DNA from: Elysia chlorotica
Taxonomy: Eukaryota; Mollusca; Gastropoda; Plakobranchidae
Assembly: GCA_003991915.1 (NCBI GenBank)
Contig: RQTK01000897.1
Span: 71,328 to 135,327, forward strand
DNA length: 64,000 nucleotides
Direction of reading: 5' to 3'
The position numbers and the translations under genes are program-made. Positions 37,081 through 48,900 of this stretch are shown here, piece by piece (the stretch's first letter is position 1; every line of letters starts with the position of its first letter). The notes under the pieces were generated by a model. The model saw only the letters and a program-made list of their open reading frames with translations. It had not been told where the DNA came from and made no database searches.

Positions 37081-37362
37081 AACCTGCCTCCTGAGTCTAG
37101 TACATCAAAATGTAGGTAGTTGGTAACATTGACAGCCAACTTTCATAAAAATGTGCACATACGTACACTTCCAGAAAATGAAATAAATTTTGATTAGGGT
37201 ACTGACACATAGGTTTAAGTTTGAACCTGCCTCCTGAGTCTAGTACATCAAAATGTAGGTAGTTGGTTACATTGACAGCCAACTTTCATCAAAATGTTCA
37301 CATACGTACACTTTCAGAAAATGAAATAAATTTTGATTAGTGTACTGACACATAGGTTTAAC
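37081..37362. repeat. Two-copy tandem repeat, period 143 bp
   Basis: AACCTGCCTCCTGAGTCTAG begins at 37081 and again at 37225. The copies share nearly every base up to CACATAGGTTTA. It lies just downstream of the MED29 stop codon, possibly in the 3' UTR or flank. Confidence 0.95.
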
Positions 37363-37437
37363 ACCTACTTTTGAGGCACACCTGAACTGATACATGTATA
37401 GGCCTACACAATAAAAACAAACATAAAAGGTGAATAA

Positions 37438-40400
37438 TCAGGAATGTGGATGCTCTGGAAAGTTTTTCAGACACTCTAGAAGAAGATCCCGAATTTCTTT
37501 TGCGCAACCAATCTGCACACGCACTGTTGAAAGGTATTGGGAATACACCTGCCCCTCCGGTTGTGTTGGATCCGCCTTTGGTGGTACAGTGGAATTTGGG
37601 GTATTGCGTTGACTGTCTTTGTCTTGCTGGATTATTTCATGGGCCAACCTCTGGAGGGTACAGGCCATATGATCTTTGCATTTATTTACAGTGGTTGGCA
37701 TTTCATTTAAATTCATCAAAATCATGATAATACAGTGCACACCTGACAATTCGACATTTAAAGACACGAAACCCTTCATGTTGAAAGAAGAGCTAAAGTA
37801 GTTTGAGAGAGTATCAAAACTGGTAATAGTATCAGTTTGGTGTAGATCTAGATAGGAATGTATATATGAATGTTCGTTTCACATCATTCATTGGCTTGTC
37901 TGTCCTGATTTATGTGTATTTTAACAAGGCTATCCATCAGTAGCACAGACATGACAATCTGCTTTTTCTTCATGGAAAGATATTATTTTTTATCTTAAAT
38001 TTAGATGGAAATATGACAAATGAACCAGCATATTGTAGCATTTAGAAAAAATCTACAAGTGGCATTTAAAAGGGATTTATTCAGACCTTTATAAACATTT
38101 AGAATTAAGGAAAATACTGATACATCATAAGTCAAATTTAGTGGAGTGCACTGTACCTGTATTTGAAATAATATCAGTTGTTTTATTCAGTAAAGAGAAC
38201 ACAAATATTCAGTTATATTTGATATTAACTTTTTGTATAAGTGGAGTAAAAAGGAATGGAACAAACAAAAACAAAAAAAAAGAAACTGAAAACTTGTAGC
38301 TATTCAAAGATAGGTTTCCTTTTAAATTCAAATCTCAACAGTCTTTAACCACATTGCCTTAACTAATTTTGAACTAGATTTAAGGACTGCCAAAAGTTTG
38401 ACAAACAAAGTTTTTTTTAATAATGAAATTATGAAGAAAAAAAAGGTCTAGAGCGATTTTTTTATTTTTGAAATGTCACCAAATTATACTAGCAATATGT
38501 AGATTAGACTTAAAGCTTATATTTATTTTAAGAACTTATCTGACTTCCAAGGTTATTCATTCTATAAAAGTATAGTGCATGTAATGTTTTCATCAATATT
38601 TATTAAATAAATTATTTAAACAAATATTATGTTAAATATAAAAAATAGTATTTTAAAATATTTAAATATTATTAAAAATACTTCTTTTAAAATTTGGTAA
38701 TGCAGAACAAACAATCAAACAATTAATGCCTCCTTTTCTTACCAAGTGACAATAGATTGAGGAAATTTCTGGGATTAGAATATCATAATCACCTGTTCCC
38801 ATACAAATCAACTGATAGCCAATCTCTATCTACCTCATTTATTCATTCAGGAATATATTTAAGTAATACTGTTGGTAAAAAAAAATTGCAGAAATTATAG
38901 TAAAAACAGTTTAAAAAAAAAAAGCCCTGCAATAGGATCTTAGAAAAACTATAGCTGTACACACTCACCAAACTTATTTCTAGCTGGTCACATATTGCGT
39001 AGAATTCCTCCAAGCATTTCTCAAAGCGCCCATTGACATTGTCCTTTTGAGCTCTGAAAAGTATGAATTTCATGATTACCAAATCTTTTCTCTACCAGTT
39101 CAAACATAGTTCCAATACAACTCAGTCCAACCAGGATAAGGAAAAAAACTCGAATTAAAGAAGAAATTAATGGGTGCAAATGCTATGAAAAAAAGATGAA
39201 AAAATATATTCTCTGAGAATTTAACCTGTCCACACCTTCATACAAAGCAGGTAGGTTAAACCCATCATGTCACTTGTTTGCCTAACAATCTAATGCTCTC
39301 CACAGAACAAAGTCTTACTGGCCCATTAGCAAAATTAGATAGAACTTTTAAGAACATGCCAACAACCCTTACCCAAAAATTCATATAAAAATGAATTTGT
39401 TTAATATCTAGTTTGTAAATACTGTTTGATTTAAATGGACTGAACTCTGATAGAAGTATTTCTGTCTTTGATTTTCTTTCTTATAACCACTCCCATGTGT
39501 AATTTTTAACTTTAAATTTTTAATATTAACTATCTGGTTTATTGAGCTTTGACTTGTGTACTTCTTCATCAAAATGTAAGTCAACATTCATTTTCCTTTT
39601 TTAAAAAATCAATCTAGTCATGCGTAATTCCACAAGTTTTTATAAACATACCCAGTCCTAAGAAAAAAAAATTGCATCCGCACAAAATTAAATTGAAATT
39701 CAGCATTTTACCCAGTATCTTGATGAGCATTCTGATAAAACAGGTGAGCTCCTGTTTTGAAGAGGTTCTGAGAAGATAAAGTTGTAGTTGAATTGCATTA
39801 CTATTCATTCATAAAAAATTATAATGAGAGCTGCACAGATGTACAAACACGAAAGTAAAAATGAAAATATAAGTCAACAGAGATAGCAGGAAGATTATTA
39901 CTATGCAGACTTCACAGATTTATATTTACTACTAGTAGTAGATATTTAAAATTAGATTTAACATGTGATGTACTTGAAACTATAATTAAGTGTCTTTGAA
40001 ATCAGAAATAGTAATCAATAGTCTAGACAAATCCTGAGTGAAAAATAAAGAATCATACCATGTTACTTACAACAAGCGATTCTTTTAATCTTGGAAGTAA
40101 AGTCCTAAACCTTGTTATCGGATCAAGAGGTCTGTTATCTGGTTGTTGAGGATGGGCCTGCTGGACTTGAGCAGGGCCTGGATGTTGAGGCTGTTGAGGG
40201 TTTCCCTGAGGAGGTCCAAGAGGAACCTGCAAAGGATTCTGCTGGACTGGTTGCATGTGCATTCCATCACATACGAAGTTTAAAACTTGAATTTTCTACA
40301 TGTTCTACATTTTCATGACTTTGGAGGTTTGTTAAGCTGATTATTTTGTTTGTCATACCCATAATGTTGTGTGCTATAGCCTCATTGTTTTAAACGAATA

Positions 40401-43400
40401 ATGTTTATTTGAATAAAACTCCCATGCATAGCATCAAAGTGCAACAATAATGGCATAAGTGATATCGTTGTCAAATGAAAATGACTTTTAGATGAAAAAT
40501 GGCTTATAGGTTTCTTATTTATCTAATTATAAACTTCTGTTGAATTTAGATCATACATTAGGAAACAAAAACGTTTTTGTTGATCATCTCAAAATTAACG
40601 TTTCATATCACTTTTAGACCTCCCCAAACGCCCAGTGCTGACCGTAGAGAGCTCCTACTACCTGTCCATTGGAGACCACGTGACCGCTACTTGCTCTGCC
40701 TGTGTGGGGACTGGCGGCCAGTTGGTCTGGGCCCTGGACAAGTTGCCGAAAACATTCCAGTGGAGCAGCGACTTTGAAAGCACTCAAGACTCGCCTCCAT
40801 CTCCTGGTGGTCTTGGCATCATCCCCCAAACCACTTGGCTCTTTGAAGGTTGTAACTACCGAACACGTAGAAGCAAAAATTGATATAATTTTCTGTTTAT
40901 CTTGTTCAAAACCAAAAAAAAGCTTTGGAGACAAAATTCTAATTTCTTTTTTTTTTTTTGGTCTATCTAAAAAGTGTCTTTACGGTATATATGCCCCAAT
41001 CTTAAGCTCTTGGGGTGGTAAGGATTTCAGTATTAAAGGCGAAATGATAAATTAAAAAGGACAGACCTCAGGATATTTTTTTGCTTTGATTCTGAATTTT
41101 TACTTAGATTTCTTAGTAGATTTTCAACAAACCTGCCGCTTGTCGATGGTAAATTACATTGTACTTTGTGCAAACGACATTTATAAAACATCTCAAAGAA
41201 GATTTGAAGTGAAATGTCTTTTGGGAACCTTATCTTGTTAGCATAGTGCTTTGACGAATTATATATTACTTTAATTTCAGCCATATGCGATCTCATTAAG
41301 TATGTTTATATAAGATGGGACCATTTCTTTTCAGATCGAAACGGCACAAATATCTCGTGGTCTGGTAAGTTTATATTTTCATTCTAATTTCATGATAGAT
41401 TTTATGATTCTGTAATTAAATAGTTTTGTACAAGTTGTAGCCAGTGGGTGTAAATAACTGTCTTTCTCTCATGCGTCAAAATGCACACACCTCAAGCTTG
41501 TCTTCTTTCATTTTGAAAATAAATAATTTTAAAAAAGATTATTTCTGCAGAGCCCACCAGCATAGATGTTGTTATACATCTATTACACTATGAATCCATA
41601 TTATGTGATTTGAAAGTCTGTGCCGTTTCGCTGTACCACCAGAAAAAATATGTAGCCCATTTTACTGATCATCTGTACTCGACATTATTGGGCCATTCAT
41701 TATGTTCAATGGACGCTGTGATTGTATTGACATGAAGGCAATAAAGGAGTAACACAATAGCTTCAAAACTACTTCAGTCATCAGGTCATTTTAAAATCTT
41801 TTGACAACGGAATAAATTTGATCTTTTACACTGAAATTGGTGTATTAGTAGTGTGAAATTGAAATATAGACAGTGGAAGAATAACAATCAAGGGAAAACA
41901 CTACTGTATTGTACAAACTTGACTAGAGGATAAATTTCTATATTTACGAGAAGTAAGCGCAATTTATGCTCAAGATAATACATCGCGGTAGAACCAACCT
42001 GTTGGTTAGCAGTTCTATGGTACAGTTTTGGTGTACTGGGTTACAGTGCCCATACAATTGTAGAGCCATCATAACTACATAGAGTCAGTTTGTGTAAAAA
42101 GCAATGTCCACTTTTAAAAATTACGGCCCCTAAACGAGAAAAAATATATGGTAACCAAAATATAATCATGTCATATAATCTAAAAGTCATAGATCTTATT
42201 ATCTATTGACAATAGATCAAGGATATTTTCTACGTGAATGCTTGGCTCTTTAGGATGTGAGGAGAGGCTTAATCTAGATCTAGATGTAGTCATTGTAGAT
42301 TGGTTCTAGAAGTAAAACTGAGCCCTAGAGAAGCTGTCTTACTACTCTTAGCAACATTGTTTAGACTTGGTCAGAGAGAGAGAGAGAGAGAAGTGGGGAA
42401 AGGGGGGGGGGTCATTAAAAAGATTGAGAGAGATGTGTTGAATGAGTGAATGAAAGGTAAAAGTGAAATTAAGAAGACTAGTCTAGATCTTGAGAGAGAG
42501 AGAGAGTGGGGGGGGGAGACAGAGACAGAATGACAGGCAGATAAAGAGGAATCTTAATTTAAGCAACTCTTTTAGTGTCTGCTGTCATTCTTTAAAAACC
42601 TAATCGAACAAAAATATGCCCGATGTGCTATTGGTAAGGACAATCCGTCTGGAATGAGATTGTCGAATATTTTACATATCTGTGACAAGAAAAAAATTGG
42701 CAAAACAAAAAATCTGTCGCAAACACGGAATATCTAAATTTTCGGCCATTCTTGGTATTAGAGAAAAGATAGAAAAGTCCAAAGAGATTACAGATTTGTT
42801 TCCACATTCGAATAGAAAAGAAAAGATAAAAAAAATGACACACAAAAGTTTTCACCCCCACCCCCACACAGACACACAAAGCAAGAAAAGACAAAAACAA
42901 AGCGAAAAAAACAAATCAAATGAACATCCTTTACTAGGCAGGAGGGCTTGGCGAAACTCATTTAACATGTGTTCCAAGAAGGGATATTACCCTATTTTTA
43001 ATTCAGATTTCGTGGCTTGTGTCCCTTTCGGTTTTTTGTTTTGTTTTATCTTGACTATGTTTAAACCAAAATATGTTTAAACCGAAATTGAAATTCGACC
43101 CCCTAAAATTTCGGTTTAAACGTGTTCCACTGTATTTCATTACTGACTTGTGTTGTGGTTAATTCATTTTTTAATAGAAAGTGAAAAAATATATTCTCTG
43201 AGAATAACCTGTCCACACCTTCATACAAAGCAGGTAGGTTAACCCATCATGTCACTTGTTTGCCTAACAATCTAATGCTCTCCACAGAAGGAAGTCTTAC
43301 TGGCCCATTAGCAAAATAAGATACAACTTTTAAGAACATGCCAAGAACCCTTACCCAAAAATTCATATAGAAATGACTTTGTTTAATATCTAATTTGTAA

Positions 43401-44406
43401 ATACTGTTTGATTTAAATGGACTGAACTCTGATAGAAGTATTTCTGTCTTAGATTTTCTTTCTTATAACCACTCCCATGTGTAATTTTTAACTTTAAATT
43501 TTTAATATTAACTATCTGGTTTATTGAGCTTTGACTTGTGTACTTCTTCATCAAAATGTAAGTCAACCTTTATTTTGCCTTTTTTAAATGTCAATCTAGT
43601 CATGCGTTATTCCACAAGTTTTTATATACATACCCAGTCCTCCATAACATGTGGTTCTCATATGGCTAATTTATTAACCCCCCCCCCCGGCAGCAATCAA
43701 TCTAGTCATGCGTAATTCCACAAGTTTTTATAAACATACCCAGTCCTAAGAAAAAAAAATTGCATCCGCACAAAATTAAATTGAAATTCAGCATCTTACC
43801 CAGTATCTTGGTGGGCATTCTGATAAAACAGGTGAGCTCCTGTTTTGAAGAGGTTCTGAGAAGATAAAGTTGTAGTTGAACTGCATTACTATTCATTTAT
43901 CAAAAATTATAATAATAAGAGTTGCACAGATGTACAAACACAAAGTCAAAATGAAAATATAAGTCAACAGAAATAGCAGGAAGATTATTACTATGCAGAC
44001 TTCACAGATTTATATTTACTACTAGTAGTAGATATTTAAAATTAGATTTAACATGTGATGTACTTGAAACTATAATTAAGTGTCTTTGAAATCAGAAATA
44101 GTAATTAATAGTCTAGACAAATCTTGAGTAAAAAATAAAGAATCATACCACGTTACTTACAACAAGTGATTCTTTTAATCTTGGAAGTAAAGTCCTAAAC
44201 CTTGTTATCGGATCAAGAGGTCTGTTATCTGGTTGTTGAGGATGGGCCTGCTGGACTTGAGCAGGGCCTGGATGTTGAGGCTGTTGAGGGTTTCCCTGAG
44301 GAGGTCCAAGAGGAACCTGCAAAGGATTCTGCTGGACTGGTTGCATGTGCATTCCAGGCATTTGGCCCATCTGCATGGTTGGCATTCCTTGGTTTGGACC
44401 AGCCAT
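37438..44406 (-). CDS. MED29: MED29 (Mediator complex subunit 29), complete
   Basis: Minus-strand exons: 44161-44406, one copy of exon 2 (43800-43855 or 39712-39767), 38969-39053 and 37438-37650. This gives 600 bp, 199 residues, close to the roughly 200 of the human protein. The N-terminus is Met/Gln/Pro-rich (MAGPNQGMPTMQMGQMPG). Conserved blocks follow in family order: DPITRFRTLLPRLKESLV, NGRFEKCLEEFYAICDQLE, RLAHEIIQQDKDSQ and YSQYLSTVRVQIGCAKEIRD. MED29 (Drosophila Intersex) belongs to the Mediator tail/upper-middle region and links activators to RNA polymerase II. Codon phases agree at every join. Including both copies of exon 2 (56 bp each) would shift the frame and end at a TAG in exon 3. 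The gene is head to head with PAF1, 1.57 kb apart. Confidence 0.94.
39197..40266. repeat. Partial duplication of MED29 5' half, copy A (truncated)
   Basis: Matches 43182-44356, with MED29 exon 2 duplicate at 39712-39767 and a truncated exon 1 at 40071-40266. Homology stops abruptly at 40266, inside the coding part of exon 1. The first 17 or so codons, including the start Met and its upstream sequence, are missing here. Confidence 0.95.
40071..40266 (-). pseudogene. MED29: Truncated MED29 exon 1 duplicate
   Basis: Encodes the part of MED29 exon 1 from MHMQPVQQNPLQ to LLPRLKESLV, identical in protein to 44161-44356, with one silent change seen (TCG for TCA). It keeps its GTAAGT donor but has no start region. 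Unrelated sequence follows upstream (to the right). It could only be expressed by a new upstream exon or promoter. Confidence 0.85.
40618..41364 (+). CDS. Orphan Ig-like domain exons (two)
   Basis: Exon 40618-40848 has an acceptor (CACTTTTAG) and a GAAG|GTTGTA donor. It encodes an immunoglobulin-like pattern, PVLTVESSYYLSIGDHVTA followed by TCSACVGTGGQLVWAL, with the Cys and Trp spacing of strands B and C. Exon 41335-41364 (TTTTCAG acceptor, GTAAGT donor) adds RNGTNISWS. Both exons are phase 1-1, as is usual for extracellular modules. No signal peptide, membrane segment or further exons were found in the window. It lies between the two MED29 duplicate blocks, on the opposite strand. It may be a fragment of an adhesion or immune-type receptor gene, or a relic carried in by an insertion. 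I cannot name the parent gene. Confidence 0.55.
42124..42372. repeat. Dispersed duplicate R1 (partner of 45050-45288)
   Basis: CCCCTAAACGAGAAAAAATA, TAATCTAAAAGTCATAGATC, GCTTGGCTCTTTAGGATGTG and GCCCTAGAGA...TTAGCAACATTGTTTAG are shared with 45050-45288 in order and orientation. It sits right of MED29 copy A as its partner sits right of copy B, so both probably belong to one larger duplication. Confidence 0.85.
42375..42520. repeat. Short GA and G-rich runs
   Basis: Two (GA)n stretches (near 42375 and 42493), each followed by a run of 8-9 G. No gene. Confidence 0.8.
43182..44356. repeat. Partial duplication of MED29 5' half, copy B
   Basis: Partner of 39197-40266 and the copy that continues into the intact start of MED29. 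It contains a nested local duplication: the block TCAATCTAGTCATGCGTxATT...CATACCCAGTCCT occurs at about 43591-43641 and 43698-43748, separated by about 55 bp that includes a C-rich run. Copy A has this block only once. Confidence 0.93.
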
Positions 44407-44637
44407 CAGGGAAATGGTCTGAAGAATATTATTATTAAGTCAATGTTTTAATTCTACATTGAATTAATTATATTACTGAATTTGAGTAACCAGCAATAAC
44501 ATTATTATTACCATGTACTATGAGTTTCAATGTGCCTTGGAAAATGCAAAAGTTACTCTCCCTTGCATCTTCCCATTAAAATTTATACCTTTAGCCCCTT
44601 GCATTGATAAATATTATAAATGTGACCACTGTATCTT

Positions 44638-44722
44638 GCTTCGCCGTATAGGATCCCCCAGGGGAACCTAGGAGACGTTAAACCCGGAGAGAGGGAGAGT
44701 TCTCTCCCTCCCTCTATAGAGA
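44638..44722 (+). repeat. Dispersed repeat with purine-rich end (partner of 4525-4605)
   Basis: CGCCGTATAGGATCCCCCAG, GGGAACCTAGGAGACGTTAA and CGGAGAGAGGGAGAG match the copy in the ABCC intron. Here the purine run is short and followed by TTCTCTCCCTCCCTCT, which can pair with it. Confidence 0.6.
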
Positions 44723-45049
44723 AGACACTGTATCTTGCTATCCTGATAAATAGTAAAAAACGTAAACAAGAGATTGTGTAATACACATGACATGCTGCTA
44801 AAACTAGGTAGAGCCTGTCACCGTATACATACTCCCTAGGGGATTGGAGCACAATTTTCCTTTTTAAATAAAATCTTTGACAAAATATTATTTTGGTTAT
44901 AGAGAGAAAACACTTGCTGTACATAACAAGAGTAATTAGGAAAAACAAGAAGTCTCTTTATTATCGCGTCAAACTAAGTACACAGCTGTCAAGTACGAGA
45001 AGTAGCAAGCAGTAGCAAGTTGTAAGCTATAGAGATGTTGTAGGCTAAT

Positions 45050-45288
45050 GGCCCCTAAACGAGAAAAAATATACGGTAGCCAAAATATAATGTCATATAA
45101 TCTAAAAGTCATAGATCTTATTATCTATTGATAATAGATCTAGGATATTTTCTGCATGAATGCTTGGCTCTTTAGGATGTGAGGAGGGTCTTAATCTAGA
45201 TCTAGATCTAGATGTAGATTAGTTCTAGAAGTAAAACTGAGCCCTAGACAGAGAAGCGGTCTTAGCAACATTGTTTAGTCCCAGATTA
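45050..45288. repeat. Dispersed duplicate R2 (partner of 42124-42372)
   Basis: Same blocks as R1, with an extra AGATCT unit in the CTAGATCTAGATCT cluster. It lies in the MED29-PAF1 divergent intergenic region. Confidence 0.85.
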
Positions 45289-45972
45289 TGATGCGCTTAA
45301 AAATGTAACTTGATAACTGAAGAGATGTTACTTTTTATTTAGAAGTTGGTGTTTTGGTTAATTATTATTCTTGTTAATGTTTGACTATCTCATTAGAATC
45401 TAGATCTAGATCTACCAGTTTATTTGCTTACTTTCAATACTTTGGTCTTTGCTCTTAAATGGGTGTTGGACTTGGAGTAGCTTCCCTTTATGGATCTAGT
45501 CCCAATTTTGCCAAAACTATAAAATGTAAATATTTGAAACGCATGTCTTTGCCAAGTTTCATCATGAAAAATCAATAACTAACACCAACAAATATAGCTC
45601 ACATTATTGTGTATTTTATTTAACTATATAAACCTTATAATTTCATCAATTTCACAAGAAGAATTTTATGATGGAGATCCAAAAGTTCCTGGATACTACT
45701 TTGACTGCCATTGTGGAAAAGCGGGCTATCGTAATGGCGTAGAGAAACAAAAACCAGAAGATTCTGATCCTTTAGCGACAGATTTTATTAGATATATCTA
45801 GATTAGAGGGAATCTCTATCTTATACCCAAAAAATATTTATTTACATTTACCGTGCACTACAAAAAAGCAGACGAGTTAGACGCCGTTTGAGGTTTGCTA
45901 TAGAATTTAGATCTAGATCTAAACTCAGCCGTTCCCTTGTTTTTGAGTTTCCACTTCTTCCTGAGATCTACC

Positions 45973-48900
45973 ATGCCTCCCACAGTGCAAACAGGGAGAA
46001 GGGATGAGAGGGAAAAACGTAACAGACCCGGAGAAAAGAGGTATAAACAACTGTTAGATTAGATGAAGGTCTAGATTATGGGGAAGACTTACGAATAGTT
46101 AGACTCTAGATCTAGATCTAGGTAGATTCTACCCATCTACAATGGGAATTTTACGTTTTCCTGTAAACCTAAAAAAGTCTATGTACATGATTTTGCACCA
46201 GTCCAGAGTATTTATTGAAATTGTATCAGCTGAGACTAGCGTTACTGTCGTCAAAAGACGCATTGACATTAAATATACCAAAAAAAGCAACTTGAAATCT
46301 TTTGGTGACAGAGCGTTTTCTTGCTATGAATGGTCCAACCATTTTTTAGGCACTCACCTTATTTATTTTTAAAAAGCATGATTTTAGTATGCATGTAGAA
46401 AAAGAAAAGGCTATAAACTTAATTTTTATTTTAACCTTGTCATCTTTGCTCTATTTATCCACTGAATTGTTATAAATTGTAAAACAACAAATTTTACATT
46501 TTTTATCATTCATTGTGATATGATTTTAAATATGTTTTGGATTACGCTATATTTACATCTCTAGCATATTCATTTTTATGTCGTGTGGGATAAATACTTA
46601 AATTGTATTGGTTTGTGTGTTGTACTATATATTTAATGTTTTATACCACTTTATTGGCTTCTAAATATGTACAGTGTTACTTTTTCTTTTTATACACAAT
46701 ATAAGCCATTCATATGGCACAGCCAAGCCTGTCCTTGGGATGGGATCACCAATCTCTTAAACCAGGTTAAATCAAACACCAGGCTCTTCACTGATGACAC
46801 AGCCGCCGATCGCAGAGTTCAAATTTTTGAAGCTCAAAGACAATTGCAAGGGAACCTGAGGCCCTTGCTGTCTAGGAACTGAAGTGGGATGTATAAACTT
46901 GCATCCCTACAAATGTCAAGTCGAGCAGATAACCAGAAAACGCACAAAAAAGGACTCATATATCCATGGTCAGGAGCTCCAAATTGTAGATAAGGTCAAA
47001 TACCTTGATGTTACTGCTCAATCGAATGGAAAATGGACACAGCACATCAACAATTTGATCAATAATGGAAATAAGCGACTTTTTTTCATTGCATGCAACC
47101 TGAAGATTAACTCGAGGATCATCAATAATATGATGCCATGTTTTCTTTCTTTAAATTTTTTAGCATTTAACCACCAAGTTGAGTTAAAAAATTTAATTTG
47201 CCTTTTTTTACCTCAGGTCCGAGTTGGTATGCGGGGTCAAATACAACAATACATTGCCTGACATTCCTTTTGATCCAAAATTCATAACCTACCCCTTTGA
47301 GTCAAATAGGTGAGTGGATTACATTTCTTGACGCATTACTTAAGGTAAACATGACAATCTGTAGACTTCTCAAGTAGATAAAAGATATTCCCAATTTCAT
47401 TTCTCTCATCATCCCATTCGCCTATGAATTTATCAGTTGTATTGTTAGTGTAAAAGAGTCTGGGAGTGGGAGTGTTTTTTTTTTTTTTTTTTTTAAATAA
47501 AATTGTAGCTTAAAAATAAAAATGTTCATCTTAAACTAACTAACCATACTGTTTATGATTTGTTTTAACTGAGCCCACCCTTGTTCAGTAGGTCAGAACA
47601 AAACATAAGACTAGCTTAGTTTTTATACTAAATTGTAAATATTCTCAAATAAAAGTAAAATCAAAATAGCAAAGGAGGATTGTGTGTAATAATTATGGCA
47701 TTGTCATGATATTAATATATTGATATGTAACATAGGATGATACTGATAGGTATGGTGTTTTTTCCTTTGTTTTTGTTTTTTGTGTGGCCAAGAATATTTG
47801 TGTTGATTTTTAAAAATCTCGTTTTTGCTTTGATTTTCAGATTTTTCTCATACAAACCAACATCTCTGGAAAGATCTTTCAAGTATGATCTCTTGACTGA
47901 GCATGATCTGGGAGTTAACATAGATTTGATAAATCCAGAAACCTACAAGATAGATCCAAATGGTAGTATTTCCTTCCTTGCAGCATTACTTACTGAAAAA
48001 AAATATCTAATTACGCCTAAACGATTAAAATATCAACCTAAGATGCCTTGATGTGTCTCATAACAAATTGAGGTCATTCCATCTATAAGTGCTGTGTCAT
48101 CATTATTCATATGATCCAATATATTGCGATTTTATAAATGACAAATTTTTATTACCTTCAATGAAAGAAGATAAGGATATGAGTAACGAACTTGGTGATT
48201 TTGACAACCGTTTAAACAAATGTTATAGAAACCTGGCTCTTTTGGTAAGATAGCTTTAACACAATTTAAATCCAAAGACAGTCCATACTAGTCATTTACA
48301 GTGATGCCAGTTTTCCACATATTTACAGATTTTTAGTTGTTTTTTTAAATAGCATGTTAGAGTCCACTGAGTTTAGCAAATATTTTAAAAGAGGCTTTGT
48401 ATTGTGATCCCTTATGCTTTGTTGCGTTAAAATGCGAAAAGGTTCAGTACAAAAATATTCCAGTTTTGAGTTGTTGTCACTGCATTTAAAATTTAGTTGT
48501 ATGTTGTAAATGTGAGACTTTTACAGAACCAATTATTTAGAGGAAAAAAAGTCTTATGATGGCTTGACAAGTTTTAATCAGATAGCTCATTTTTTGTTTA
48601 ATTGCCTCTTCCTTCACAGGGTACCCAGAACCAGAGGATGAGAGACTTCTTGAAGAAGACTTCAATGCACTTGGAGATGCTAAGAGGTATTTTGATATAC
48701 TTTCCTTTGTGATTTGTTACAAAAACAATTTGAAAGACAGAAAAGTGTTGGTTGTGTTTTTCTATAGCTATAAATCTTGAAAATGCACATAGCTACTAAA
48801 ATATAAAATACAAAATAATAAGTTTGGAAAGTAAGTAGTGGCCTTGTTTAAAACTAACTGATTTCTTAAAAAGAGACTTAGCGGTTGTTAGTTTTCAACT

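Larger units (their letters stand above)
32758..37430. other. 3' UTR and intergenic region, no further gene seen
   Basis: About 4.7 kb of AT-rich sequence after the coiled-coil gene stop. The first part is probably 3' UTR, with several AATAAA-type hexamers (for example near 34884), but the cleavage site cannot be fixed. A CT microsatellite and a 143-bp tandem repeat lie near the right end. No convincing coding exon was found. Confidence 0.5.
44407..45972. promoter_or_regulatory. Bidirectional MED29-PAF1 intergenic region
   Basis: 1.57 kb separate the two divergent start codons. Promoter elements for both genes are expected here, but no TATA box can be assigned with confidence. It contains the GA-ended dispersed repeat (44640-44720), duplicate R2 (45050-45288), several AGATCTAG clusters and a short open frame at about 45652-45801. 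Human MED29 and PAF1 share a similar divergent layout, which supports a regulatory role; that is inference. Confidence 0.55.

Noticed and set aside
37081-37362. CRISPR-like direct repeat
   Set aside because: Only two long copies without spacers, in animal DNA; a simple tandem duplication.
40577-41055. Overlapping open frames around the Ig-like exon
   Set aside because: Other frames of the same DNA; only one frame fits the acceptor, donor and Ig pattern.
42682-43080. Lys-rich open frame of 132 codons
   Set aside because: A-rich low-complexity DNA; no splice context, no domain, no start context.
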